From Ricinus communis (taxonomy: Eukaryota > Streptophyta > Magnoliopsida > Malpighiales > Euphorbiaceae): DNA of 64,000 nt. Both the position numbers and the translations under genes were made by a program. The stretch's first letter is position 1; each line of letters opens with the position of its first letter. The notes beneath the pieces were generated by a model. It made no database searches. It was given only the letters and a program-made list of their open reading frames with translations, and was not told the DNA's origin. Location: the NCBI RefSeq assembly GCF_019578655.1, contig NC_063263.1:28085001-28149000 (forward strand), written 5' to 3'. This document shows, one piece after another, positions 34,301 to 46,138 of this stretch.

Positions 34301-35491
34301 GAAGAGCCAATTAGGGTTTCAAATCTGATTAGGCACATGTATAGGATCAATTATTAGATTTATATTTTTATTATGATTCAGTAATTAAACATGTTTATTA
34401 GAATTGTATGATTGATATGCTATCTTTGTTTACTATTTTTTTTAGTTTTTGAGGTTTTGTATTAGTTTTAGAGTTTTTGATTTAATTGGTTGTTTTCTAT
34501 GGTTTATATTTTATTTTTAGTTTTATTTCTTTCATATCTAATCTATTTTTACTCTGTATGCCCGTGAAAATCAGCTTTAGGATGTGAGGAATACACTAAA
34601 AAATTAAAAAGTCTGCCTGGAAAACCTAGAGCCTATCGGCTCTATGCCTGATGTCGATCGGCTCTACAACATTTTATCCCAATTTTTAGCTTTTTGTCGA
34701 GTTTTGATGTATTTTGTTACTGTATTAGATTCTTAGGACTTTTTCTTTGCAGTTTTAGTTGTAGGCTAGGATGTATAGTTAGGCTTATTTCTTGCATCTT
34801 AGTTTAAATATTTGTTGTGTGATTAGTTAATTCAAATGGGCCACATAGACTTAGGGTTAAAATTGGACCCAACTTGAACATTGTAGTCCAATACGCTAAT
34901 CAACATTAATTGTGTTTAAACTTTAAATTGGAAGTAGACTTAGTGAGCCTTGACATGCCTTAGTTAGGATTGAGCTTTATTAAAATTAGGTTTACACAAA
35001 TGGGCCCTGTCATAATAAGTAGTGCATTACGCCTAAAGGTTGGAAATCAAAAGTACAATTTTTAATTGGGCTAGACTAAGTGGGCTATATACATAACTAA
35101 TTAGTAAATTAGACTAATAACCCTAATATGGGCTGGGCTTGAATAAAATGGGTAGACCTATATAAATTATATGTGTTATTTAGTATTACCTATATATGAA
35201 CTGCTTGTGTTTATAGGAAATAATTTGTTAAACAATAAAATTAAAGACTAATATATATAAATAAGGAAGTTGGCTTCCGAATCCATCTCTAAATTTTGTG
35301 GCGTAAGCTTCCTTATAGAATATGAGAAACGCTACTTATTAGTAAAAGTGTCCCGGTGATTACCCAGGTGACAACTCCTATCTTCGTGTAATCTCAGTGA
35401 CCAGTTAGTGTGTTCCTGATTAGGTTAAAAAGCCTTACAGTGTCATAGTTGCTAAAGACACTTTGGCGTATGCTCGAAACCCTCACCCACA

Positions 35492-35690
35492 ACTAGTGCT
35501 ATAAATGTCTCAAAGAAGTCATTCAACACTCTAGGAATAAGCATATAAACATTAGACATCATTTTTAAGAGATCATATGCAAAATGGTGATGTTGTATTG
35601 GAATTCATTGATACAACAAATTAACTTGCTGATATTTTTACAAAACTCCTAAATGAGGAGAGATTAAGCTACATCAAGTGAGATTTAGGA
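35492..35690 (+). pseudogene. Copia RNase H C-terminus, resumed after the Tat segment
   Basis: Reads AINVSKKSFNT, then HINIRHHFLRDH-type, then QLADIFTKLLNEERLSYIK near 35620-35680. This is the invariant Copia pol C-terminus. It continues the pol interrupted at about 31115 and proves that both sides belong to one Copia. Confidence 0.85.
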
Positions 35691-35740
35691 ATGACTGATG
35701 GATGTACATTAGATTAATTTTGTATTCGCATTCCTATTTC

Positions 35741-36253
35741 TCATAGATTGAATTTTCTTATTGATTGATATGATATTCTTTATTTGCTCTACTTGTATGC
35801 AATCTCCTTTATGCATATCTCTTTTATCAAATTAGGTATTGTAACTTTATTTGGCATGTGAGCTACACAATAGCACATTGTGCCCTTTCATACTCAATAA
35901 AATTAAGTTTGTCATAAATTGAATTTTCTTATTAATTAATATGATATGCTTTATTTGCTCTACTTGTATGTAATCTCCTTTCTGCAGATCTCTTTTATCA
36001 AATTGGGTATTATAACTTTATTTGGCATGTGAGCTACACAATAGTACATTATGCCATTTTATACTCAATACAATTAAGTTTGTCATAAATTGAATTTTCT
36101 TATTGATTGATATGATATTCTTTATTTGCTCTACTTGTATGCAATCTCCTTTATGCATATCTCTTTTATCAAATTGGGTATTGCAACTTTATTTGGCATG
36201 TGAGCTACACAATAACACATTGTGCCCTTTCATACTCAATACAATTAAGTTTG
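35741..36253 (+). repeat. 171-bp tandem triplication between pol and the extra ORF
   Basis: Three consecutive units start TCATAGATTGAATTTTC (35741), TCATAAATTGAATTTTC (35912) and TCATAAATTGAATTTTC (36083), each exactly 171 bp apart. They differ at few positions. They lie in the non-coding gap after RNase H. Confidence 0.95.
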
Positions 36254-36719
36254 TGATTAAAGCATAACTTTGTATGACTTCTTAAATGTGTATTCTTAAA
36301 AAATTTACCAAAAGCACGATCGCGCTATAAAAGCACGCTCCCGCTTTACAAGCCACCAACATGTTGGAAATTGATCTTAAAAGCACGCTTATGATTCTAA
36401 AGCGTGACCATATTTCGTTTTAAAAATAGTCGTTATGACTCAATTTTAAATTGTGTGACCATCCCTGGCAAGCACGCTCGCACATTTGCTCAAAAATTGT
36501 AAAAAATATAGCCATTAGACACATTTTTAGAAAGGTTTTTAAGTCAAACTAGCCATTTTTAAACGTTGTTAACACCTTTCTAAGGCTATATAAGGTCCAC
36601 CTTTAAGGTCTTATTCACTTTTGATAAATTTTATTCTATGTATTTCAAAATTCTTTTCTCTCCACTTTCAATTAAGTCATCTTCCTCACGACTCTTATAA
36701 GAAAATGGGGCTAAGAAAG

Positions 36720-37905
36720 ATAATTGCAAGAAGCTTTTCATTCGTCTAACCATTTAAGAAAAGATGAAGGGAATAGATGATGAGGCGAAGATAAAATTCA
36801 TGACCATAGAAAGAAAGGAAGTCCAAGCTACTCGTTTCTTTGATGAAGAGGTTCTCCAATAACTAGATATTGATTAAGAGGTGATTTCTCTCCTTGATAA
36901 TGTAGGCTTGAGACCCTTCCTTCTACCCCGAACCTTAGAAGTAGGGTATGAAAACCTTATTAAGGAACTTCTCTCTACTATGGTAATCAATAAAAAGAAG
37001 GATAAAAATGACTTATATGGGATAAAATTTAGGATATTTAGGAAAAATTAATCCTTGTCTAGAGCCCAATTCTCCTCTATCTTTGGGTTTTAAGAGAGGC
37101 CCCATAAGGATAATTGAAACATAGTTGAGATGCCTTTCTCTCCTTCTCAATTTTAGAGACACATCTCTACAAAGGACACCCACAACAAAGATTCACTTTC
37201 AAGAGACTTCAAGTCACTCTCTCATTGGGTAGTCCATAGAATGGTGGCCTCCAACATCCACACAAGAGATAATGGAGTAAAGAAAGTTCCTAAAGAAAGA
37301 CCTTTTGTTCCTTTATGCAGTGATACACGGTAAGAGGATTCTCGCTTTAAAATTCTTTCTTGACCATCTCTTCAAACTTGGCAACACCCAAAAGGGTTCC
37401 GTTCTTGTTTCTTCTCATGTCACCAAAATTGCTAAACACCCTAAACTCCTTACTCCTCTTAATAAGACCTACCTAACTCCTCCCATTACGCCAATCTCGT
37501 TAGGTCTTTCCTTATTTGAATATGCTAGGGTCATTAGATTAAGCCCTAAATAGGAGATTGATAGGGAATTCTTCTTACTTATTAGGGATATCTGGATGAC
37601 AGGAAAAAGAGAAAGAAGGATCATTGGACTCATAATGAACTCACTCCTTCCTCCTTTTAAGGTTAAGCTTCCCTCTCCTTTGAAAAAAAGGTCCTCAAGA
37701 AAATAGAGCAAACTTAGAACTATCTTCATCATTTACATTTAGATCTTATGGGAATTCAAAAATTTCACAAGCTTCCTTCATGTACATTGAAGATTGGGAA
37801 GAGGAAGAGGAAGAGGAAGATCGACAGAAAAGAGCACCTATTACTCACATTGGATTAAGTAGTGGCAAAAAGCAAGTCTCGCATGGAAGAAGAAGAAAAT
37901 GATGA
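36720..37905 (+). pseudogene. Extra ORF after pol, Athila ORF1 / env-like type
   Basis: Reads in fragments: KFMTIERKEVQATRFFDEEV, VISLLDNVGLRPFLLPRTLE, IKFRIFRKN*SLSRAQFSSI, FKSLSHWVVHRMVASNIHTR, then an open stretch (37305-37553) and an acidic EEEEEEDRQ tail near 37798-37830. Order and spacing resemble the plant retroelement family first named Athila ORF1, which occupies the env position in Sireviruses. At least five in-frame stops exclude function. I saw no membrane segment that would argue for a true envelope protein. Identification is by motif resemblance only. Confidence 0.6.
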
Positions 37906-38080
37906 CTAATCCATTTTCAACTTCTTTATTATTATTTTTAAAAATGTTTATTTTCTTTTTCATGCATAATCTTATTATATTGTTGCCCTAAAGATAAAGA
38001 GTTATCAGATGATCTGTGTTAATTTATACATCATAATTGACGGCATACAATTATATTAAAGGCATTGTTCGAATCTAATG

Positions 38081-39749
38081 GTACAAGTAGTTGGGTATTA
38101 TTAATGAATAATCCAAACCATTAGAGATGAACACCAATGGAAATGTAAACACAAATATAAGAGAAATTATAAAGCAAATTTATAATGGTGAGGTTCTCAT
38201 TGTATACGTTCCTAAACTTTATTCATAATTGATGTTTGATCAAGAATTGTATATTGATCGTTCGATATTAATCAAACGCTCGAGACTACCATAATGTGTT
38301 ATCACTTACTTGTGAAGTAAGCAATCTCTCTCATAAGGTTAAAGAATAGGGATTCGAGATAAGCATATGGGTGCCTGTTACAAGAACAAGTTCATTGAAC
38401 ACGACCCTACTGAGTAGTCCATATGGAATTTACCCCAAATGTCTATGGACAATACTCTTGTGACAATCATGTAAGACTTGATCCTTAGACTTGAGATAAA
38501 AATATATTATCTTATATGAGGATTACTTTACTTTGATACTGTCTTATGTCCTCCTATCCATGAAATGCTCAAAGGATAGTCATTGGGTATACTAAGAGTC
38601 ATATGAAGATAATAAGTTATTAACATAATTCATTGCCTAAGGTAATATGTCATGGGGACTCTATCCTAATGATTCTTGATATGCTTTAACAGGAAAATCC
38701 TTGTACAAGGTTGTTTGAATGAAGATTATGAAAAGTGTTTCATAGATCTTATTCAAGTTGTTTATGCAATTATCAAGAACAAATATGATTGATTCAATTA
38801 TAGAGTTGTAACTTGCATTCATGCTATATTAATCAATTGGGATAAGAGTACAATGAAAGGATTGAATTACATTATGAGAATGTTCACTGCAAAGATTGAT
38901 TAAAGCACTTTAATCTTTTCTCATATTTGGGTGGTCATGATGCATTACATTATAGATGCCAATTTTGATCTACAAATTATAAATTAAGTTAACTAGAGAA
39001 TTAATAGTGAATTAAAAGAGTTTAATTGATAATTCATAATTCATTGCCAACATGTTAGGAACCTTTTTTGGGTCATAAGTTAAGATTAAAATGAGGTTTA
39101 AGATTAGGTTTAAGCTTATATACATTGGGCCTAATTACAAGTTAATTAGTTTAATACATATTGTACTATGATATTCAGCTATAAGAGCCCTATAACTATG
39201 TTTATGTATTAATTAAGTTAACTTAGTCTAAATAAGCCTAATTAATGCCCAACTTAAGAGTAAGTAAGGCCTTATCTGTTATAAGAGTAGGTTAAATCCT
39301 ATGTATATATATATGGAGTATGATGGGCGGCTAGGGATGGATGTATATGTGTAAAGGAGAATGATGCCATGAACACTTAAGTAATTAGATTAATTAAGAT
39401 TCAACCTAGCTTGGAACTAGCATTCACTCTTCATCATCTCCATTTTCTCTCTTGTGAAGGATTATTCGTAGGAGATTCCAACTTTGAAGCTTGTGTGGAT
39501 TACCATCAAAGGCTGGTTATTTGAGTAGCTTTAAAGTGCAGCAATCATTCTTAAAGAATCAATAACTAACAAAGCAAGAAGCACTTCTTAGAATAGGCGG
39601 CATACGCTCTTTGTAAGGCTTCTCCATCTTTTGTTATTTTAGTATGTTATGACTATCGAAATCAATGAGATCCTTGGTGGGAATTAAGAAAAATTTAAAA
39701 ATTACTTTTGTTGCACCTTTTCCTTATGTTTTAATTTCAATTCCCAATA
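38081..39749 (+). repeat. LTR-like repeat B, copy B2 (fullest copy)
   Basis: About 1.67 kb, homologous to 4030-5040 (plus) and 58480-59553 (minus). A 9-bp direct repeat AATCTAATG flanks it (38072-38080 and 39750-39758). A TATA-like GTATATATATATGG lies at about 39302, followed by a conserved 3' third that ends TTGCACCTTTTCCTTATG...CCCAATA. No coding capacity was seen. It fits a solo LTR of an unidentified retroelement inserted between the extra ORF and the 3' LTR of the Copia. Confidence 0.6.
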
Positions 39750-39849
39750 AATCTAATGCCTTTGATCACACATCTATTGTATATGTTTCCTTCTCTTAAT
39801 ATAATGCATGTCTACTTATGTCTTTTATGATCTTTCTTTTGATTTTGCT

Positions 39850-40171
39850 ACAGGGGGAGAAAAAGGTGAGAAAAGGAAAGAAGAAAATATATTAATAAAG
39901 ATAATATTGGTAAATGATTAACTAAAATATGAGAAAAGTACTTAATATCATATTATGGGGGAGAAAAATCATATAAGAAAATACGTTCTTTATCTTAAAA
40001 TTTGTTTTAGTACTTTTTGATATTTTATGTCACTTTCTTGAAACTTACTTAGATTAAGCGGGTTGCTTATTTCTAATCTTAAATTTGTCTATTACTTATT
40101 CAATTACTCTTATCTTCACTCAATTTTATCTTCAAAATTAGTTTAATTGTCAAATTCAAAAAGGGAGAGAT
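39850..40171 (+). promoter_or_regulatory. Multiple polypurine tracts before the 3' LTR
   Basis: ACAGGGGGAGAAAAAGGTGAG (about 39850-39870), TGGGGGAGAAAAATC (about 39956) and AAAAAGGGAGAGAT (40158-40171, adjoining the LTR). Multiplied PPTs are a known Sirevirus trait. Confidence 0.7.
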
Positions 40172-40632
40172 TGTTGACCTAAGAGTCAATTGATCTCTAT
40201 TTTGATCTTAACACTTAAATTTGAGAGTTGTTAATGAATTGTCTAAATGTGTATATGATAGCATCTTAAGGGGATAAAGATTGGTCAAAAGTGCCTTACG
40301 CTTCTTCAGAGTATTTTGGAAGTGCTCAAAAAGCATGAGAGTGCTTTTCAAATTGTCAAAGTTGACCATCTATGTGGAAAGATCCCCTAGAAGATCCTAC
40401 TCTTCTGATGGCACCTTACAATAAAAAAGTCTTCTCTTTGAGAAGCGCAAGGATGCCTCAAATCAAAGAGAGAACCAAATTCCAGTAAAAGATTTCACGG
40501 GCTGAAGCGCGAAGGTGCTTTTGAATGCAGAAAGGACATCAATGAGGGCGCTTCTAGTGCAAGGTGGTAGTTTTCGTAATTAACGTTGAGTCAATAACCA
40601 TTACAAGGACATCTGCTCTTGCAATGCAATGT
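40172..40632 (+). repeat. 3' LTR of the Copia, left part
   Basis: Begins TGTTGACCTAAGAG directly after the polypurine tract. It matches the 5' LTR over about 460 bp and is broken by the CACTA-like end CACTGCAGTAAA at 40633. Confidence 0.85.
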
Positions 40633-41120
40633 CACTGCAGTAAATTCAATAAATCCGTTGGTATTTCTATTTACTGATAGATTACAAATAATCACAATCA
40701 GTTGGTAACTTGATTGTCGGTAAAATATTTAGTGACGACAAAGCAAACTGTCGGTAATTACTGATGGATTTTCATCGGTAAATCATTATTTAGTTATCGG
40801 TAAAATAGTTATAATTTTAAAAAGATAATTTAGCAATGAATTTTCTTTTCAGAATCCGTTGGTAAATTTTTAATATTTTTTAAAATTAAAAAAATCCATT
40901 GGTAATTTTTAAATATTTTTTTAAAATAATAAGAAAATATGTTGGTAATTTCAATAAAATTTCAATATATTTACGAAATTAAAAAAACCATCAGTAATCT
41001 GTTGTAAATATTATTTAGCTTTATTTAAAAAATTTCAAAACCGTCAGTACTTTGTTGATAATTTCTAAATACTTATAAAAAATTAGATTTTATTGATAAT
41101 TATCAATAAAGTTATTTTCA

Positions 41121-41126
<6 letters not shown>

Positions 41127-41153
<27 letters not shown>
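41127..41153. repeat. (AT)n microsatellite
   Basis: Pure AT run of about 13 units in the left arm of the CACTA-like element. Confidence 0.95.
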
Positions 41154-41630
41154 CAAATGAAAAATATCTTAAAAATTAAAATTATTAGCATAAACATGAA
41201 GGTTAAAGAAAAATAGAATATATAAGAGATTATAAAAAATTTGTAATCATTAAAAAAATTCAAAATGATTAACATTTTAATAAATTAAAATTATATTTCG
41301 GAACTAAGGAAAATCAATTGAGCATCAAAACTAAAGAAAAGAGAAAGAAAAGAGGAAGTATCTATGAGATTTAAAAAATTTAGTAATAAAAGAAAAAGTA
41401 TGCAATGAAAAACTTAAAAAATTAAAATTAAAATTTAAAATAAAAATTTTAGTAATTCCTTTTCCAGCCACATTAATAAAACTAAAATAAAAATATATAA
41501 ATATTAAAGAAATAAAAACATAGAAAGCTAAATATAAAAAAAATTAAATAAACATATCTTTGTTTTGTTAATGGATTTGAAAAAATGTAAGAAGTAAAAT
41601 AAGAAAAAGAAAGAAAGAATAAGAAAAAAA

Positions 41631-41796
41631 GTATGAGAGTATATAATAATTAATAAGTGATAAGAAATTAATAATAAATAAATAAATAAGAAAAAATAAA
41701 ATAAGTGAGAAAGAGAGAAAGGGACTATGAGAAAAAGATAGAAAGTGAGAAAAAAATATAAATGTGAGGAAAAGTGATAAGAAAGGGAGGACAATA
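41631..41796 (+). repeat. Left copy of the 166-bp duplication flanking the viral cluster
   Basis: From GTATGAGAGTATATAAT to GGGAGGACAATA it appears identical, base for base, to 52885-53050. Both copies are preceded by an A-run. It is CACTA core sequence. The viral DNA lies exactly between the two copies. Confidence 0.9.
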
Positions 41797-42523
41797 TGGA
41801 GATTCTGTTTCAAAATCATCTTCCCTACTATCTCTCTTTGTAAAATCTTCTTTCAATAAAAGTTTAAATTATTTACTTATATCTTTTATCTTCTATTATT
41901 AACTATTTCTCTATTATTCTGATCCTGCTCCGCAAATGGTATCAGAGCCTAGTTATTAAACTCGTAATATTGTTTAAGGTAGCGTTGGTCGACTGGTTTT
42001 CCGTTGGTCGGTAGTCTTCCCAATTATCGGTCAAGGCGGTCCGTTAGGTGGTCCCACTATCCTAAACATTATTTACTTGTTTATTGTCTTTGGTAATGAC
42101 ATCGTTGTTTCGCAGTTTTAGTAGTCGAAATAGTTTCTCCTTCTTCTTCTTCTACTCTTTCCGATTTAAATTCGAAGAATTCCACTGTTCAAGGGTCTAA
42201 TATCTCAGAAATAGAAAATCAGTTACATAATTGGTCCATCCCTAAACAAAATGTTAATAGCATTTATCGAATTGGAACTTTTGATTTTGCACAAAATTAT
42301 TCTATTAAACAAACTGAACAAACTATTGCTTTAAATAAATCTCATGAAAATTTACATTTACTTTCGTCTTCTGCATTGCATGAACATATTAAAAAGAAAT
42401 TTAAATTTTTACATATAGGCATGGTTCAAATTGCTGTTAAACCTTTATTTAGAATTGGATTGGACATACCTATTTTCCTTTGTTTAAGAGATGCAAGACA
42501 TTTGAATTTTTCAGAATAATAGA
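41797..42523 (+). mobile_element. Endogenous pararetrovirus segment A (plus): leader, PBS, start of movement-protein region
   Basis: Contains an AATAAA signal (41855-41860), then the tRNA-Met primer-binding site TGGTATCAGAGC (41937-41948), as in Caulimoviridae. A coding stretch of the movement-protein N-terminal region follows (IYRIGTFDFAQNYSIKQTEQ at about 42255-42315, and FKFLHIGMVQ). It ends at NFSE near 42520, where the sequence turns into the inverted end of segment B. 41822-41917 is the reverse complement of about 42524-42617, so A and B lie in opposite orientation. Confidence 0.85.
41937..41948 (+). promoter_or_regulatory. Pararetroviral primer-binding site (initiator Met tRNA)
   Basis: Exact TGGTATCAGAGC in the viral leader of segment A. 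Mutated counterparts lie on the minus strand at 49703-49715 (segment B) and 52363-52374 (segment D). Confidence 0.85.
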
Positions 42524-42573
42524 GAAATAGTTAATAATAGAAGATAAAAGATATAAGTAAATAATTTAAACTT

Positions 42574-42579
42574 TTATTG
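42574..42579 (-). terminator. Pararetroviral polyadenylation signal
   Basis: AATAAA in the context TTCAATAAAAG on the minus strand, about 85 bp after the TATA box, as in caulimovirid long-transcript regions. Confidence 0.65.
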
Positions 42580-42659
42580 AAAGAAGATTTTACAAAGAGA
42601 GATAGTAGGGAAGATAGTTCAAGCATTCAAGTGATGCCTTCTTCCTTCTAATGTACATC

Positions 42660-42667
42660 TATTTATA
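42660..42667 (-). promoter_or_regulatory. TATA box of the pararetroviral transcript promoter
   Basis: TATAAATA on the minus strand (TTATTATAAATAGATG). It lies downstream of the distal ORF and of a duplicated ~72-bp block, which is the expected place for the genomic-RNA promoter. Confidence 0.65.
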
Positions 42668-42752
42668 ATAAGAAAATCTATACTATTCGGACTTCAAACA
42701 TTTTTGAGTCCGTTACATTATTGAATTAACTTGTCAAAAGAAAATAGTAGCC

Positions 42753-42945
42753 ATTTTGTCCATTTTGCCAAAGAGAAGATTCTTTGTCCGCCACTTGTTC
42801 ATTTTTATCATCTTTGTTTTGTCCTTGTCCATTCTTCAAAAGATGCTTGTTTATCTTCTTGTCATCTTGTCCATTTTGTTAAAAAGAGAAGATTCTTTGT
42901 CCGCCATTTGTTCATTCTTATCAACTTTATTTTGTCTTTCTTTGT
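42753..42945 (-). repeat. Duplicated ~72-bp block upstream of the viral TATA box
   Basis: Two direct copies, about 42753-42825 and 42865-42938 (starts about 112 bp apart), share TTTGTCCATTTTG, AGAGAAGATTCTTTGTCCGC and TTGTTCATT. Enhancer-like duplications are common in pararetroviral promoters; function here is an inference. Confidence 0.75.
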
Positions 42946-42986
42946 CTACTTGTCCACTTATGAAAAAGGAAAGATTCCTTGCTTAT

Positions 42987-44170
42987 TTAGTCAAAAAGAA
43001 TGTCATAATTGTCGAGTCCATAACAATCATCTTCATTTTGAGGAGTAAAGCTAGGTCCACTAGTGCTTCCAGAGTCTTCATTGTCACTATCTCCAGAGAC
43101 TTGTGACAAAGCTTGTTCCAAGGCTGCTTTGAATTCCTTCTTTGTTGTATTTCCAGACAATTTTGCTAAAATTTTACTTTTGTCCGATAAAAAGTTAAAT
43201 TGTTCCATAGATTGGCTTGTGCCGGCTATCATGGGATTTTTTCCTGCAAAATGTTTCAAAACAGTTTCTTTATTGGCTTGAATGTCTTTGCAGTTTGTCC
43301 ACCATTTGACACTATATTCTCGAACTAAGCAGGCAATAGAATTTACATTTGGAGAGGGTTTATAAGGTTTCACCTTGAATTGCCAAGAAAATATCCAAGG
43401 TAGGTTAAAAGTTTCGGAAAAATAATCAATTTGTCATGTTTAAGAATGGGTAATTTTTCTTTAAAGATAGTAAATCCTTCCATAATTTTGGTAGGTAAAA
43501 TTTCGGGCATAGTCCAAAATATGTCCACCAATCGGAAAACCAATTGGGAAAGGTTTTGAGTTGGTTTTGTGAAACATAAAGAACCAGGAATGGTTCCAAT
43601 TTGAAGATAAAAAGTATAGTACCGGGCTTTCTTGTAATCAAAATAATTGAAACAAGGAGGTGTAAAGGTATGAGAAAATTTTTGGCGATTATAAGGATTT
43701 TGGTTCCGGTCGGTTAGGGTAAGGACTTTCAAAATTCTACATTTTGAATAGGAGATCTTTTCAGGAACGTCTTTATCAAAGGAATGTTCAATTTCTATTG
43801 AGTGAGTGTCCAAAAGGATAAGTTCGTAAAAGTTTTTTAATTTGTACGAACTTTCAGGAATGAAGAATTGTCCAGAGGGAAAAATGTGTTGGAATAATTG
43901 TTGGTAATTAGGATTTTCTAAATTTCCATTGAATATTTCGCTTTCAAGAATAGTTACAATTTGGTGTTGAGGTTTTGTGAAATATTTGGGTGGTTCGGTT
44001 TTAGAAGAACCTGGTTTTGTAACAGTTTGTAAAAAGTTGGATGGTTTAGGTGGGGTAGAAGTAGTTTTGTCAAGTATTTCAAATCTGTTGGTAGAAATCA
44101 ACGAAGATTGTCCAGACTTTTTAGCCGCAAAATCGGCTGGAGATAATTTTTTCTTTATGGGAGTGCCCAT
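42987..44170 (-). pseudogene. Pararetroviral distal ORF (unknown function), frameshifted
   Basis: The first 266 codons are open (44170-43370). The frame then shifts at about 43370-43373 into a second open part of 128 codons (43373-42987). The start is a basic MGTPIKKKLSPADFAAKKSG. The middle has YFDYKKARYYTFYLQIGT. The C-terminal part has EYSVKWWTN and an acidic Ser/Asp-rich tail (SGDSDNEDSG). No known enzymatic motif was seen. It follows RNase H directly, the position of florendovirus ORF2. The decayed copy right of the Copia (54428-54900) carries the homologous YWDYQQA block. Confidence 0.75.
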
Positions 44171-45530
44171 AAGAATTAGCTTGATTTATTTCCCTGCAAA
44201 AATTCTCTTGTCAAAAAATCAGGCAAAGAATTTGAAGAACCTTTAATATACTCAATATCAAAATCAAATATTCCTAATAGTGCTTGCCATCCCGGCAAAA
44301 ACTTGTTTTGAAATAAAATTTTTAACATCCTTTTCTAAAATATTTTTTGCGACTACAATCAATACGTAGTAAAAAATGTTTTCCAACTAAATCATCTTCA
44401 AATTTTGTAATACACAAAACAATTGATAAAAGCTCTTTTTAATAGTAGAGTATTTAGATTGGGTTTCATTCCATGCTCCGGAGTGAAATCTAACCAAAGA
44501 CTACGTATTTTGATCAGGTAACCTCTGTTTGAGAATACCTCCAAAACCTAAATCAGAGGCATCTGTTTCTACTATGAGAAAGGCATTGGGATGTGGTATG
44601 GATAGACAAGGTAAATGGCGAATTTCTGTTTAATAGTTTGTACGACTCGAGTGTGTTCATGGGTCTAGGGTTTTGGATTTTTTCTAAGACGATTGAACAA
44701 AGGTTTACAGAGGATTCTAATATCCTTAAAGAAATCAGATACATAATTAAGGCATCCCAAAAATCTTTGAAGTTGATTTTTGTCCTTAATTTCATCAGGA
44801 AATTTGGAAGTAAATTCCAAAACTCTTGAAATAGGTGAAACATTATTTTCAAAAATTTCATGTCCAAGAAATCTAATTTTTGTTTGACATAGTTTCATTT
44901 TAGGTGCAGAAACTACTAAACCATTTTGTTTAATTATATTGTAAAACTTATGCAAATGAGAAAAATGTTGTGCTAATGAATTTGAAAAGACTAACACATC
45001 ATCAATGTAAACAATGGTAAATGATTGATGATCATGAAAAATGTCATTCATAATTCTCTGGAATTCAGATGGTGCATTTTTTAATCCAAATGGCATGACA
45101 TTCCATTCATAATGACCGAAAGGAACATTAAAACCAGTTTTATAACGATCCTTTTCATCTATTTGGATTTGCCAAAAACCAGATTTCATGTCAAACTTAG
45201 AATAAATTTTTGAATCATAAAGTTTTTCAACAAATCTCTTTTGTTAGGTAAAGGGTATCTAATCCATTCTAAAACTTTATTTAAAGGTTTATAATTTATG
45301 ACAAGTCTGGGTACACCACGTTCCTTCTAAATTTGCATTATAGACATAGAAAGCGGAAGCGACTCCAAGGAGAACTAGAATTCACGAATTAACCCCTTTT
45401 GTAATAATTCATCTATTTCTTTCTTACAATGATTTTCAAGTTCTGTGTTCATATGTATAGCATGTGATTTTGTTGGTATGTTATTTTCGGAAAAATCTTT
45501 AACATAAGGTAAAGATATCACATGTTTTTC
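44171..45530 (-). pseudogene. Pararetroviral reverse transcriptase-RNase H, frameshifted
   Basis: The longest open part (45189-44665, 174 codons) contains KSGFWQIQIDE, PFGLKNAPSEFQRIMN and the catalytic YIDD in FTIVYIDDVLVF. It then has the connection block RFLGCLNYVSDFF. The N-terminal RT (about 45530-45240) is in other frames. RNase H (44600-44190) is readable only with frame changes and ends in the domain's IEYIKG-type C-terminus (about 44250). YIDD rather than YVDD, and the block order, distinguish it from the Copia pols here. Confidence 0.85.
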
Positions 45531-45889
45531 CTATTCCAAAAAGCATTTGGGACAGTGCACATAAGTCTTTAGTAAAGAGATTCTCGATATCTTTTATTTT
45601 GGCTTTTGTCACATCAAGGTCTAACTCTTCTTTAATCTTTAAAGATAAGATTTCTTTGTTTAAAAAAGCGATTTGTTTTTTCTTTTGACTAATAAGATCA
45701 TTAAAAATGCAATTTTTTTCAAAACATTTATGTCCTTTTCTTGCTCGGAGAAGATGAATTTAAAACAAATTTCTTTTCCTAATAATCTAGTTTTGATCTA
45801 GTGTGTGTCAACTGTGAAAGGATAAAGTAATGCTAAAAACGGAGTTCCAAGAATAACGATAGCGGATAGATTTTTTATTAGAATAAAAG

Positions 45890-46130
45890 AAGTGTAAAAA
45901 CACAATCCATCATTACAAATTTTAACTTTAGAAAGTTTATAATTTATTTGCATTCTTGAACCATCGGTATGTAATTTTTCGGTTGTTTTTCAAAAAGCTG
46001 TGTAGGTACAATTCCTTCTTGTATACAATTTTGGTACGCTCCGGAATCAACTAAAGCAATTGTCTCAATTTTAAAATCATTTATAAGAATTCTAACAAAA
46101 ATAAACCATTTATGAAAATTTACTCACGGT
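45890..46130 (-). pseudogene. Pararetroviral aspartic protease remnant
   Basis: The minus strand reads TIALVDSGAYQNCIQEG (about 46062-46012), with the DSGA active-site motif between the capsid zinc-knuckle region and RT. The frame is separated from the capsid ORF by a stop at about 46139. Confidence 0.7.
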
Positions 46131-46138
46131 AATATGAG

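Larger units (their letters stand above)
31116..35491 (+). mobile_element. Collapsed Tat-lineage Ty3/Gypsy element inserted in the Copia
   Basis: Two direct LTR copies surround 1.16 kb of interior. The left copy (31116-33150) lacks the last ~170 bp of the LTR. The right copy (34307-35491) lacks about the first 1000 bp. 32130-33150 aligns with 34307-35330, and the right copy ends CCCACA. The same LTR occurs at 59554-61505 on the minus strand. The interior is a protease fragment only, so most of gag-pol was deleted. No target duplication was found, and the host Copia lost sequence at the site. Confidence 0.75.

Noticed and set aside
37305..37732. Independent small genes on both strands
   Set aside because: The plus frame is part of the decayed extra Copia ORF; the minus frame is its shadow.
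41528..41819. Hydrophobic open frames suggesting membrane proteins
   Set aside because: Translation of the A/G-rich CACTA core on the opposite strand; low complexity.
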